64,000 bases of DNA from Streptomyces composti (lineage in GTDB: Bacteria > Actinomycetota > Actinomycetes > Streptomycetales > Streptomycetaceae): contig NZ_JAATEM010000009.1 in assembly GCF_012034205.1 (NCBI RefSeq), positions 1 to 64,000 of the forward strand, written 5' to 3'. Shown here piece by piece: positions 42,596 to 51,503 of the stretch; position 1 is the stretch's first letter, and each line of letters starts with the position of its first letter. Under the pieces are notes generated by a model, which saw only the letters and a list, made by a program, of their open reading frames with translations, did not search any database and was not told where the DNA came from. Both the position numbers and the translations under genes were made by a program.

Positions 42596-44989
42596 ATGAC
42601 CACTGAGCGGACTGTCGATCGGACTCTCGTGCGCCCCGGAGCACCGGTGCCCACGGCCACCTACCGGCTGCAGCTCCAGCCCGGCTTCCCCTTCGGGGCC
42701 GCGGCGGCCGCCGTGCCGTACGTGGCCTCGCTCGGCGTGTCGCATCTGCATCTGTCGCCCGTCCTGGAGGCCGTGCCCGGCTCGGCGCACGGCTACGACG
42801 TGGTGGACCACGCCCGGGTGCGCGAGGAGCTGGGGGGCGAGGAGGGACTGCGGGCGCTGGCCGCCACCGCACGGGAGCACGGCCTCGGGCTGATCGCCGA
42901 CATCGTGCCCAACCACATGGCGATGGCGCCCCGCCACAACCGGGCGCTGTGGGAGGTGCTCGGCAAGGGCCCGTCCTCGCCGTACGCGCGGTGGTTCGAC
43001 ATCGACTGGGAGGCGCAGGACGGCCGGGTACTGCTGCCGGTGCTCGGCGGGCCGCTGGGCGCGGAGCTGGACCGGATCAAGGCCGACGGCGAGGTGCTGC
43101 GCTACTACGACCACGAGTTCCCGCTGCGGGAGGGCACCGCCGGCCTTGAGCTGCCCGCGCTGCTGGACGCCCAGTGGTACCGGCTCGGCTGGTGGCGGCT
43201 GGCCCGCACGGAGCTGAACTACCGGCGGTTCTTCAGCATCTCCGAGCTGATCGGGGTGCGGGTGGAGGACCCGGAGGTCTTCGAGGCCACCCACGCGACG
43301 ATTCTGCGGCTGTTGCACGAGGGGGTCCTCGACGGCCTGCGGATCGACCACCCGGACGGGCTGGCCGACCCGGACGGCTATCTGCGGCGGCTGCACGAGG
43401 CGACGGGCGGCCGGTGGACGGTGGTGGAGAAGATCCTCGCCGACGGGGAGGCGCTGCCCGCCTCCTGGCCGGTCGCGGGCACCACCGGCTACGACGCCCT
43501 GCGGCACATCGACGGCCTGTTCGTGGACCCGGCCGGGTTCGGGGACCTGCTGGGCCAGTACCGCAGGTTCGCGGCGCCCCCGGCGGACCGGGGCGGCGAC
43601 TGGGACGCCACGGTGCGGCGGGCCGCGTACAAGGTGCTCAACCACGAGCTGGCGGCGGAGACCGACCGGCTGACCCGGGTGGCGAGCCGGCTGTGCGCGA
43701 CCTCCCCGGAGCCCGCCCTGCGCGACCGCGCGCCCTGGGCGCTGCGCACCGCGCTGGTGGAGCTGCTGGTCCGGCTCGAGGTGTACCGGCCCTACGCCTC
43801 CGTGGACGCCTCCCGCGTGGTGACCGAGGAGGCCGCGGCCGAGGCCCGGCGGGCCTTCACCGTCCCGGAGGAGGCGGAGGCGGTGGACGTGGTACGGGAC
43901 CTGGTGCTCGGCCGGTACGGCGACGGGCCGCAGCACCAGGAGTTCCGGGCCCGGTTCGCGCAGACCTCCTCGGCGCTGCGGGCCAAGTCGGTGGAGGACA
44001 CGGCGTTCTACCGCTTCGTGCCGCTGCTCTCGGCGAACGAGGTCGGCGGCGAGCCGGGCAGCCCGGCGGTGCCGCCGGAGCGGTTCCACCAGTACTGCTC
44101 CCGGCTGCAGCGCGACTGGCCGGCCACCGGCACGGTGGTCTCCACGCACGACACCAAGCGCAGCGCCGATGTGCGGGCCGCCCTGCACGTCCTCACCGAG
44201 TGCCCGGAGCGCTGGGCCGACCTGCTGACGGAGGTGACCCGCACGGGCGAGGGGGTGCCGGACGCGCAGCTGGCGTGGGCGGCCTGGCAGACGGTGTTCG
44301 GGCTGGGCCCGGCGGAGGAGGAGCGGGTGCAGGGGGCCCTGTCGAAGCATGTGCGCGAGGCGGGTCTGCACACCAGCTGGACCGAGCAGGACCCGTCCTA
44401 CGAGGAGACGGTGGCCCGGTTCGTGGCGGCCGGCCCGTGCGGCGGACCGGGTGAGCGGGTGGCGCGGCTGCGGGCCGCGCTGGAACCGCACATCCGCGCC
44501 AATGTGCTGGGCACGGCGCTGCTGCATCTGACGATGCCGGGCGTGCCGGACGTCTACCAGGGCACGGAGCACGAGTACCGGGCGCTGGTGGACCCGGACA
44601 ACCGGCGGCCGGTGCGCTTCGACGGCACCGGGGAGGACGGCGACGGCGGCCCCGGCAGCAAGGCGGCGGTCACCCGGGCGGCCCTGCGGCTGCGGGCCCG
44701 GCTCCCGGAGGTGTTCGGGGAGACGGCGACGTACCAGCCGCTGCCGGCCGAAGGGCCCGCCGCGTCCCACTGCGTGGCGTTCGTCCGCTCGGGCCGGGCG
44801 CTCACGGCGGTGACCCGGCTGTCCCTGCGCCTGGATCGGGCGGGCGGCTGGCGGGACACCCGGCTCACCCTGCCGCCGGGCCGCTGGACGGACGTGCTCG
44901 GCACCGGCCGCGTCTTCGAGTCGCAGGTGCGTGCGGAGGACCTGTTCGCCCCGCTGCCGGTGGCGCTGCTCGAGCGCACCGGGGAGTGA
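42596..44989 (+). CDS. treY: Maltooligosyltrehalose synthase
   Basis: A 797-residue GH13 enzyme that isomerises the reducing-end α-1,4 bond of maltodextrin to the α,α-1,1 bond of trehalose. The N-terminus PVPTATYRLQLQPGFPF and the SPVLEAVPGSAHGYDVVDH and DIVPNHMA segments are TreY signatures; GLRIDHPDGLADP carries the nucleophile, VEKILADGE the acid and STHDTKRSADVR the third carboxylate. It acts between GlgX and TreZ. The start ATG 42596 has no good ribosome binding site, so the gene may be read from a leaderless or coupled transcript. Confidence 0.95.
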   Translation: MTTERTVDRTLVRPGAPVPTATYRLQLQPGFPFGAAAAAVPYVASLGVSHLHLSPVLEAVPGSAHGYDVVDHARVREELGGEEGLRALAATAREHGLGLIADIVPNHMAMAPRHNRALWEVLGKGPSSPYARWFDIDWEAQDGRVLLPVLGGPLGAELDRIKADGEVLRYYDHEFPLREGTAGLELPALLDAQWYRLGWWRLARTELNYRRFFSISELIGVRVEDPEVFEATHATILRLLHEGVLDGLRIDHPDGLADPDGYLRRLHEATGGRWTVVEKILADGEALPASWPVAGTTGYDALRHIDGLFVDPAGFGDLLGQYRRFAAPPADRGGDWDATVRRAAYKVLNHELAAETDRLTRVASRLCATSPEPALRDRAPWALRTALVELLVRLEVYRPYASVDASRVVTEEAAAEARRAFTVPEEAEAVDVVRDLVLGRYGDGPQHQEFRARFAQTSSALRAKSVEDTAFYRFVPLLSANEVGGEPGSPAVPPERFHQYCSRLQRDWPATGTVVSTHDTKRSADVRAALHVLTECPERWADLLTEVTRTGEGVPDAQLAWAAWQTVFGLGPAEEERVQGALSKHVREAGLHTSWTEQDPSYEETVARFVAAGPCGGPGERVARLRAALEPHIRANVLGTALLHLTMPGVPDVYQGTEHEYRALVDPDNRRPVRFDGTGEDGDGGPGSKAAVTRAALRLRARLPEVFGETATYQPLPAEGPAASHCVAFVRSGRALTAVTRLSLRLDRAGGWRDTRLTLPPGRWTDVLGTGRVFESQVRAEDLFAPLPVALLERTGE

Positions 44990-45043
44990 GTGCCCCCGCT
45001 TCCGGGGGCGGGTGAGGTGTTCGGGGTGACTCCTGGTGCGCCC

Positions 45044-45074
45044 TTGACAGCGCCTCGTGGCCGTGGGGTACTGC
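45044..45074 (+). promoter_or_regulatory. Candidate promoter of the first M14 carboxypeptidase gene
   Basis: A perfect -35 TTGACA (45044-45049) is followed 19 bp later by TACTGC (45069-45074). Transcription would start near 45082, after the GTG at 45057 but before the GTG at 45105, supporting the shorter protein. The 19-bp spacer is slightly long. Confidence 0.45.
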
Positions 45075-45104
45075 GCACAACGGCGTCGCGTCGTCGGGAC
45101 GGGG

Positions 45105-46355
45105 GTGAGTCCGCTGCGGGAGCTGCGCTATCCGACGGTGGCCGAACTGGTGGGCTCCGCCCGCACTCTGGCCGGTCAACGGCCCGAACTGTGCGTGCTG
45201 CGGCAGGTGGGCGTCTCCCGCGCGGGCCGGCCGCTGCATCTGCTGTCCCTGGGGCACGCCCGGCGGGCGGTGCTGGTGGTCGCCGGTGCGCACGCCAACG
45301 AGCCGGCCGGCGGGGGCACCCTGCTGGTGCTGGCCCGGCGGGTGCTGCGGCAACCGGAGCTGCGGGACGGCATGTCCTGGCACTTCCTGCTGTGCGCCGA
45401 CCCCGACGGGGCGAGCCTGCACCGCAGCCCCGCCCCGCGCAGCCTCTACGAGTACCACCTGGGCTTCTTCCGCCCCGCGGGCCCGGAGCAGCCGGAGTGG
45501 GCGCCCTCCCTGCTTCCGCCGGACCGCCTGCCGCCCGAGACGCGGGCGCTCACCGGCGTCATCGACGAGCTCCGGCCCTACCTGCAGGTCTCGCTGCACG
45601 GCACCGATCTGGGCGGCAGCTGGGTGCAGTTGACCCGGGACGTGCCGGGTCTCGCGGAGCCGTTCGGCAAGTCCGCGGCGGAGCTGCACATCCCCGTCGA
45701 GACCAGCGCCTCCGACGCGGCGGGCTGGCCCGCCTCGGGCCCCGGCGTGCATGTGCTGCCGGAGCTCGGCACCGGACCCGCCTACCCGAGCCTGCCGGAC
45801 GACGCCCGGCACAGCACCTGGTACCACGCGCACCGGTACGGCGGGATGACCGCGGTGGTGGAGGTCCCGATGTGGGCGGGTGGCGTGGTGGACGACGCGG
45901 CGCCCCATCCGGCGCCGGGCATGGCGCTGCGGCATCTCGCCCGACGGCTGCTGCGGGACGCCGGCGAGGTGCTGCGGGTGGTCGAGGACGTGCGGCCCCG
46001 CCCCGAGGCGGCCGTGGGCCCTCTGGCGCGCGCCGCCCTGTGGGGCCTCGACCTGGTGCCGGGACTGGCCGGTGATCTGACACACCGTCCGCCCGCCGAC
46101 GGCACCCGGGCCTACATCGGCAGCGTCGACGCCTTCGCACGCCGGGTGCCGTTGCGGGCCGCGGCGATGCTGCACCGTGCCCTCCGCGACACCGACCGGA
46201 ACGCTGCGGCCCGCCTGGACCGGCTGGTCGCCGCCTGGAGCGCCGCCTTCGCGGCCCGCTTCCGCGCCCGCTGGGTCCCCGTGGAGCACCAGGTCGAACA
46301 CCTGGCCCGCACGGTGGTGGCCACGGCCCTGCACGCCCGCGAACGGGCGGCGTGA
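45105..46355 (+). CDS. M14-family zinc carboxypeptidase (paralogue 1)
   Basis: A 416-residue metallopeptidase. The zinc ligands are in AGAHANEPAGG (His and Glu) and LQVSLHGTDLGG (His); VVEVPMW supplies the general-base Glu. No signal peptide is visible, so it is probably cytoplasmic, which fits a role in trimming peptides or cell-wall turnover products. The chosen start (GTG 45105, MSPLRELRYPTV) matches its paralogue and follows GGGACGGGG. GTG 45057 is an alternative. The convergent paralogue at 46844-48196 shares the RYPTV-EL and GVSRAG-PL-LLS-GH segments, so this is a local duplication with inversion. Confidence 0.82.
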   Translation: MSPLRELRYPTVAELVGSARTLAGQRPELCVLRQVGVSRAGRPLHLLSLGHARRAVLVVAGAHANEPAGGGTLLVLARRVLRQPELRDGMSWHFLLCADPDGASLHRSPAPRSLYEYHLGFFRPAGPEQPEWAPSLLPPDRLPPETRALTGVIDELRPYLQVSLHGTDLGGSWVQLTRDVPGLAEPFGKSAAELHIPVETSASDAAGWPASGPGVHVLPELGTGPAYPSLPDDARHSTWYHAHRYGGMTAVVEVPMWAGGVVDDAAPHPAPGMALRHLARRLLRDAGEVLRVVEDVRPRPEAAVGPLARAALWGLDLVPGLAGDLTHRPPADGTRAYIGSVDAFARRVPLRAAAMLHRALRDTDRNAAARLDRLVAAWSAAFAARFRARWVPVEHQVEHLARTVVATALHARERAA

Positions 46356-46412
46356 CGAAGGACCGGCGTACGGGGGCGGGACGGCCTCCGGCACCGGGGG
46401 CGCCGGGATGCC

Positions 46413-46847
46413 CTACTGCCCGTCCAGGGCGAAGACCGCCCCCGTTCTGGCCTGCAGGGTGCAGCGGTTCGGGAAGGTCTCCTCGTAGTCGACGGTGCGG
46501 CCTCGCCATTCGCCGACGGCGCGGGCGGTGACCGGGGCGTAGACCATGGGGCAGTAGGTGTCCTTCGCGGGGATGCGGTCGATGCGGCCGTCCGCCGCGG
46601 CGAGGTCGGCGCAGGCCTCGGCGGCGCGGGCGTGACCGGCGGGCGGGTCGCAGCGCAGGAGCGCGGTGTGCGGGACGGCCGTGCGGGAGTGCTGCGGGGT
46701 GACCGTGAGCTGGAGCCTGCTGCTGCCGGTGCCGCCGGTCCCGGCGCCGCCCGGCGGGGCGTCGGCGGCCTGTGCGGGGGCCGTGCAGGCGAGCAGGACG
46801 GTCAGGGCCGGCAGGGCGGCGCGCAGCGTCGTCGTGAAGTACCTCAT
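46413..46847 (-). CDS. SSI-type (subtilisin inhibitor) secreted protease inhibitor
   Basis: A 144-residue exported protein. The signal peptide (LPALTVLLACTAPAQA) is followed by an SSI domain with four cysteines at 66, 79, 99 and 129, the expected two disulfides. The reactive loop TYCPMVYAPV puts Met101 at P1, as in the classical inhibitor. It should block subtilisin-like or related serine proteases outside the cell. The ATG overlaps the stop of the M14 gene by 4 bp (ATGA), so an inhibitor is translationally coupled to a carboxypeptidase, an arrangement I have not seen described. Confidence 0.9.
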   Translation of the reverse strand: MRYFTTTLRAALPALTVLLACTAPAQAADAPPGGAGTGGTGSSRLQLTVTPQHSRTAVPHTALLRCDPPAGHARAAEACADLAAADGRIDRIPAKDTYCPMVYAPVTARAVGEWRGRTVDYEETFPNRCTLQARTGAVFALDGQ

Positions 46848-48196
46848 TCCCGGTGCATCGGCACGGCGCTGCCCGTACCCCATCCCGGCTCACCCGAACG
46901 GGAGCGTACGCGTGGGTGACGCAGGGCCAGTTCGCATGCGGCGAGAACGACCCGCGCCTGGTACTCGGACTGGCGTGCGACGGGGATCCAGCGGGGCGCC
47001 CACATGTCGCGGTAGTCGGCGCAGCGGGCGTCGATGAGGCGGTCCAGCTCCGGCAGCACCCCGGCGGGGTCGCGGCCGGTGCCCGTCACGAGCTGATGCA
47101 GCAGCCCGGCCGTGCGCAGCGCCAGGCGCTGGCCGGCGATGCGCAGGGCGGCGAGGCGCGCGGTGGTCATGGGCGGCAGCGGGCGGGCCGCGGTGCCGCC
47201 GTGGTCCGGGTCCCAGGCGTCGGCGAGACCGGGGCAGACCAGGAGGTAGTCGCCGACCGGGGCGAGCAGCCGGGCCGTCTCGGGCACGGCGGCCAGGTGC
47301 GGGCGGATCCGGGCCAGCAGCCCGGCGAGCAGCACGGTGTCCTCGCGCAGGGTGCGGCTGACGGCCCGCAGCACGGCGGGCGCGTCGGCGTGCGGGGAGC
47401 CGTCGGAGACGGCCGTCACCCCCCACATGGGTGCCTCGACGACGGCCGTGACGGTGCCGTGGCGGTGCGGATGGAACCAGGTCGACTCCACGGCCGCCTC
47501 GGTGATGGCGGCGGCCAGATCGCCGGGGCGCGGGGACGGGATGCGGTAGACGGCGGGGCCGAGTCCCGGCCAGTACAGGGCGTCGTAGGCGCCGAGTTCG
47601 CGGGGGATGCCGAGGCGCGCGGAGATGGCGGCGACGCGCCCGCCGAGGCCGGGCAGGTCGCGGGTCAGCTCGACGAAGCCGCCGCCGACGTCGACGCCGT
47701 GCAGGGAGCACTGCAGCACCGGCCGGAGGTCGTCCTGGAGGGCGAGCAGGGTGCGGGTCTCGGGCAGCGCCGCCGCGGCGGCCCCGTCCGGCAGCCATTC
47801 GGGCTGCTCCAGGAAGCCGGGCCGGAAGAAGTGGCGGAAGTAGTGGCCGAGGGCGTACGGGCCGGTGAGCCAGCGCTCGTTGCGGCGCAGCCCGTCGGGG
47901 TCGAGGCAGAGCAGCAGGTTCCAGGTGGCGTCGGCGGTCTCGGTGAGCCTCGGGTCGGCCAGGGTGCGTTCGGCCAGCCGCAGCACGGTGGCACCGCCGA
48001 CGGGTTCGTTGGCGTGCGGTCCGGCGACCACGAGGATCTGCCGGCTGCCGTGGCCGATGCTCAGCAGCCACAGCGGAGTGCCCGCGCGGGAGACGCCGAC
48101 ACGGCGGAGGCGGGCGGTGCGGGGATGGCGCGCGACGAGGGCGGCGGCCCGCGCGCCCAGCTCGTCGACGGTCGGATAGCGCAGGAGGGGCGGCAG
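46844..48196 (-). CDS. M14-family zinc carboxypeptidase (paralogue 2), apparent CTG start
   Basis: A 450-residue metallopeptidase: VVAGPHANEPVGG (zinc His and Glu), VLQCSLHGVDVGG (third His) and VVEAPMWG (catalytic Glu). The conserved N-terminus LLRYPTVDELGARAAALV continues upstream of the first normal start codon (GTG 48031, codon 56). Between that GTG and the upstream in-frame stop (48227-48229) there is no ATG, GTG or TTG. A CTG at 48196 follows GGAGG by six bases and gives the same N-terminus as paralogue 1. I therefore propose CTG initiation; a frameshift that removed a start is the alternative. No signal peptide is visible. The SSI-type inhibitor gene is coupled downstream. Confidence 0.78.
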   Translation of the reverse strand: MPPLLRYPTVDELGARAAALVARHPRTARLRRVGVSRAGTPLWLLSIGHGSRQILVVAGPHANEPVGGATVLRLAERTLADPRLTETADATWNLLLCLDPDGLRRNERWLTGPYALGHYFRHFFRPGFLEQPEWLPDGAAAAALPETRTLLALQDDLRPVLQCSLHGVDVGGGFVELTRDLPGLGGRVAAISARLGIPRELGAYDALYWPGLGPAVYRIPSPRPGDLAAAITEAAVESTWFHPHRHGTVTAVVEAPMWGVTAVSDGSPHADAPAVLRAVSRTLREDTVLLAGLLARIRPHLAAVPETARLLAPVGDYLLVCPGLADAWDPDHGGTAARPLPPMTTARLAALRIAGQRLALRTAGLLHQLVTGTGRDPAGVLPELDRLIDARCADYRDMWAPRWIPVARQSEYQARVVLAACELALRHPRVRSRSGEPGWGTGSAVPMHRE

Positions 48197-48202
48197 GGCA
48201 CA

Positions 48203-48207
48203 CCTCC
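48203..48207 (-). promoter_or_regulatory. Ribosome binding site supporting a CTG start
   Basis: GGAGG (reading leftwards) ends six bases before CTG 48196. It is the best ribosome binding site in the region and has no other start codon in the M14 frame at a useful distance. A GTG lies in a different frame and would miss the conserved protein. Confidence 0.6.
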
Positions 48208-48364
48208 AGGAAGTGCTGCCGTCGTTTCACCCGGCGTGCAGGCGTACGTACAGTCAGTCACGAACTCCCGCGCCGCGTCAACACCGCGGAGGACAAAGGG
48301 CGAGCGGATCCCGAGCGGATCCTCTCAGGAGGCGGAGGGCGGACCGTCGCCGGCCGTACGGCGT

Positions 48365-48916
48365 TCAGTTCGCCGCGAGCCGGTAGGTGACCCGCCCGAA
48401 GCCGACCTGGTCGCCCTCGCGGACGACGGCCGCGCCGATGACCCTGCGCCCGTTGACCGTGGTGCCGTTGGTGGAGCCGAGGTCCCGCAGCACCCACATG
48501 CCGCCCTGGTGGCGCAGTTCGGCGTGGACCCGGGAGACCGTCTCGTGGTTGAGGCGCAGCCCGTTGGCGGGGTCGCGGCCGATGCGCAGCGGGTGGCCGC
48601 TCGCCGGATGCGGCAGCAGCAGCTTGGGCAGCCGCTCGGCCTGCCAGGCCCTGCGCAGCCGCACGGTGAACCCGGAGACGGCTTCGACGGTGCCGAATAT
48701 CAGCCGGGACAGGCGGTTCTCGGCGGGCAGGTCGGCGGTGAGCGCGGCGAGCTCCTCCGGCCGGCGTGCGGCGAGCGCCAGTTCCATGCGGCGGATGAAC
48801 GTGTCGTGGGAGAGCCGGCCCATGGCGACGCCGTCCCGCAGCACCTTCAGCGCCTTGTCGCGCTCCGCGTCGGACAGCCGCGCGGGGTAGGTGTGGAACT
48901 CGAAGGACGACGTCAC
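48365..48916 (-). CDS. DUF1707-FHA domain protein
   Basis: A 183-residue protein. Residues ~12-62 are a DUF1707 (SHOCT-like) domain: RLSDAERDKALKVLRDGVAMGRLSHDTFIRRMELALAA. Residues ~108-180 are an FHA domain with LRIGRDPANGL, the phosphothreonine-binding SRVH, and GSTNGTTVNGRRV. It should bind a threonine-phosphorylated partner of a Ser/Thr kinase such as those common in Streptomyces. It is divergent from treZ. Confidence 0.9.
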   Translation of the reverse strand: MTSSFEFHTYPARLSDAERDKALKVLRDGVAMGRLSHDTFIRRMELALAARRPEELAALTADLPAENRLSRLIFGTVEAVSGFTVRLRRAWQAERLPKLLLPHPASGHPLRIGRDPANGLRLNHETVSRVHAELRHQGGMWVLRDLGSTNGTTVNGRRVIGAAVVREGDQVGFGRVTYRLAAN

Positions 48917-49088
48917 GCTGGTGATTGTCGGTCAGGGCGGCCGGACTGTCCAGGAAACCTGGAAACGGGCGCGCGGGGAGGTGCCCGGCGAGACCCGCCG
49001 CAAAAGGGAACATTCACAAGCGGATTGATCTCTCATGCCGCAGGATGGACGGGCTGTGTCACGGTGAGCAGACGAAGGGGAACCGTCC

Positions 49089-50834
49089 GTGCAGTTCGAG
49101 GTGTGGGCACCACAGGCCGGCCGAGTGACGCTCGAGTGCGACGGTGTCACGCGCGAGATGGAGCGCGACCCGCAGCGCGAGGGGTGGTGGCGGGTGCAGG
49201 CGGAGGCGCGGGAGGGCTCCCGGTACGGCTTCTCGCTGGACGGCGGCCCGGTGCTGCCCGATCCGAGGTCGCGCAGGCAGCCGGACGGGCCGGACGGGCT
49301 GAGCGCGGTGGTGGACCACGACCGCTACGCCTGGCGCACCGAGTGGTCCGGGCGTCCGCTGCCGGGGGCGGTGCTGTACGAGCTGCATGTGGGCACCTTC
49401 ACCCGTGAGGGGACGTTCGACGCGGCGGCCGGGCGGCTGGACCATCTGGCCCGCCTGGGCGTCACCCATGTCGAGCTGATGCCGGTGTGCCCCTTCCCCG
49501 GCCGGCACGGCTGGGGGTACGAAGGGGTGTCGCTGTGGGCGGTGCACGAGCCGTACGGCGGTCCCGAGGGACTGAAACGGTTCGTCGACGCGGCGCACGC
49601 CAAGGGGCTCGGGGTGGTCCTGGACGTGGTGCACAACCATCTGGGTCCATCCGGCAACCATCTGCCGCAGTTCGGGCCGTACTTCACGGACACGCATCAG
49701 ACGCCGTGGGGATCGGCGGTGAACCTGGACGCGCCCGGTTCGGACGAGGTGCGGGCGTATCTGGTGCAGAGCGCGCTGGCCTGGCTGCGCGACTACCGGA
49801 TCGACGGGCTGCGCCTTGACGCGGTGCACGCACTGGTGGACACCCGCGCCCGGCATTTCCTGCAGGAGCTGTCGGAGGCGGTGGACGCGCTGGCGGCCGA
49901 CACCGGCCGGCCGCTGTTCCTGATCGCCGAGTCGGATCTGAACGACCCGCGCGTGATCACGCCCCGCGAGGAGGGCGGGTTCGGCATGCAGGCGCAGTGG
50001 AACGACGACTTCCACCACGCCCTGCACGCCGCGGTGACCGGCGAGTCGCAGGGCTACTACGCGGACTTCGCCCGCGCCCCGCTGGCCGCCCTGGCCAAGA
50101 CGCTCACCGGAGGCTTCTTCCACGACGGGACGTACTCCACCTTCCGCGGCCGCAGTCACGGCCGGCCGCTGGACCGCACGCGGGTGGCCGGGCACCGGCT
50201 GCTCGGCTACAGCCAGACCCACGACCAGGTCGGCAACCGCGCCCAGGGCGAGCGGCTCTCGGCGCTGGCCTCCCCCGGTCTGCTGGCGTGCGCGGCGGCG
50301 CTGGTGCTGACCGCGCCGTTCACGCCGATGCTGTTCATGGGTGAGGAGTGGGCGGCGAGCACGCCCTGGCAGTTCTTCACCGACCACACCGATCCCGGGC
50401 TCGCCAAGGCGGTACGGGACGGCAGACGGCGGGAGTTCGCGGCGCACGGCTGGGCCGAGGAGGACGTGCCCGACCCGCAGGACCCGGCGACCCGGGAGCG
50501 TTCCTGCCTCGACTGGTCGGAACCGGAACGCGAGCCGCACGCCCGGATGCTGGAGTGGTACCGGCGGCTGATCGCGCTGCGCCACGAGCAGCCCGACCTG
50601 ACCGACCCGGACCTGGCGGACACCAAGGTCGCCTACGACGAGGAGGACCGCTGGCTGGCGTTCCGCCGCGGCGACATCCGCGTCGCGGTCAACCTCTCCC
50701 CCACCCCGGCCGCCATTCCGCTCGGCGCCCCGAGCGCCCGGATCCTCGCGGCCTGGGAGCCGGTCGGGGCGCCGGGTGCGGACGGTGTGCTGCACCTGCC
50801 CGGGGAGTCGGCGGTGGTGCTGCTCCAGGAGTGA
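49089..50834 (+). CDS. treZ: Maltooligosyltrehalose trehalohydrolase
   Basis: A 581-residue GH13 enzyme that cleaves trehalose from maltooligosyltrehalose made by TreY. A short N-terminal β-domain (FEVWAPQAGRVTLECDG) precedes VLYELHVGTFTREGTFDAA and the barrel: nucleophile Asp244 in IDGLRLDAVHAL, acid Glu281 in FLIAESDLND, and third carboxylate in SQTHDQVGNRA. The start GTG 49089 follows GAAGGGGAA. It is 4 kb from treY, separated by the M14/SSI/FHA genes. The stop codon lies in a 14-bp tandem repeat. Confidence 0.95.
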   Translation: MQFEVWAPQAGRVTLECDGVTREMERDPQREGWWRVQAEAREGSRYGFSLDGGPVLPDPRSRRQPDGPDGLSAVVDHDRYAWRTEWSGRPLPGAVLYELHVGTFTREGTFDAAAGRLDHLARLGVTHVELMPVCPFPGRHGWGYEGVSLWAVHEPYGGPEGLKRFVDAAHAKGLGVVLDVVHNHLGPSGNHLPQFGPYFTDTHQTPWGSAVNLDAPGSDEVRAYLVQSALAWLRDYRIDGLRLDAVHALVDTRARHFLQELSEAVDALAADTGRPLFLIAESDLNDPRVITPREEGGFGMQAQWNDDFHHALHAAVTGESQGYYADFARAPLAALAKTLTGGFFHDGTYSTFRGRSHGRPLDRTRVAGHRLLGYSQTHDQVGNRAQGERLSALASPGLLACAAALVLTAPFTPMLFMGEEWAASTPWQFFTDHTDPGLAKAVRDGRRREFAAHGWAEEDVPDPQDPATRERSCLDWSEPEREPHARMLEWYRRLIALRHEQPDLTDPDLADTKVAYDEEDRWLAFRRGDIRVAVNLSPTPAAIPLGAPSARILAAWEPVGAPGADGVLHLPGESAVVLLQE

Positions 50835-50867
50835 CGCGTCAGGAGTGACGCATCAGTGGTGACGCTC
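50826..50867. repeat. Three tandem 14-bp repeats spanning the treZ stop codon
   Basis: CAGGAGTGACGCGT, CAGGAGTGACGCAT and CAGTGGTGACGCTC in tandem. The TGA of the first unit is the treZ stop (50832-50834). Confidence 0.9.
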
Positions 50868-50874
50868 CAGGACC

Positions 50875-50918
50875 GAGCCGGGCCGCGGCCTCGGGCAGGA
50901 CCCGGCTCTGCCCGGGTC
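50875..50918. terminator. Hairpin between convergent treZ and MOSC genes
   Basis: GAGCCGGG (50875-50882) pairs with CCCGGCTC (50901-50908). An alternative hairpin is GACCCGG (50899-50905) with CCGGGTC (50912-50918). Either could end transcription between the convergent genes. Confidence 0.55.
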
Positions 50919-51459
50919 AGACCCGTTCCAGGGGCCGGTGCGGCTCGGCCGGGAGCTTCACGGTGATCGTGTCGCCGGGGCGGACCACTCCGCCGCGCCG
51001 CACCACGCTCATGATCCCGGCCTTGCGGACCAGGTTGCCGTCCTCGTCCCGGCCGACGACCTGCTTGAGCAGACCCTCCTGGAAGGCGTCGATCTGCACA
51101 CAGGGGTTGCGCAGCCCGGTGACCTCCACGACCGCCTCCGCGCCGATGTGCAGCAGGGTGCCGGTCGGCAGGCCGAGCAGGTCGAGGCCGCGGGTGGTGA
51201 TGTTCTCGCCGAGGTCGCCGGGCCGCACCTCGAAGCCGGCGCGGGCCACTTCCTCGAAGAGTTCCTCGTGGATGAGGTGGACCTGACGCAGGTTCGGCCG
51301 GGTGGGGTCCTGCGCGACGCGGGAGCGGTGCTTGACCGTCGTCCCCTCGTGCACATCGCCCTCCACGCCGAGTCCGGCGAGCAGGGTGATGCTCTCCCGG
51401 GTGGGCTTGGTGAACGAGTACTCCCCGTTGCTGCTCACCGCGGTCACTGTCCCACGCAT
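50917..51459 (-). CDS. MOSC-domain protein
   Basis: A 180-residue protein with a single MOSC (molybdenum cofactor sulfurase C-terminal) domain. It contains GVEGDVHEGTTVKHRS, RPGDLGENITTRGLDL and the conserved cysteine in TGLRNPCVQID. Such stand-alone proteins bind molybdenum cofactor or take part in sulfur transfer and N-hydroxylated substrate reduction. It is convergent with treZ and has no obvious operon partner. Confidence 0.88.
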   Translation of the reverse strand: MRGTVTAVSSNGEYSFTKPTRESITLLAGLGVEGDVHEGTTVKHRSRVAQDPTRPNLRQVHLIHEELFEEVARAGFEVRPGDLGENITTRGLDLLGLPTGTLLHIGAEAVVEVTGLRNPCVQIDAFQEGLLKQVVGRDEDGNLVRKAGIMSVVRRGGVVRPGDTITVKLPAEPHRPLERV

Positions 51460-51503
51460 GGTACGAGCCCCCTCCTCGGCGTCCGGGATCTTCCATCACC
51501 CTA

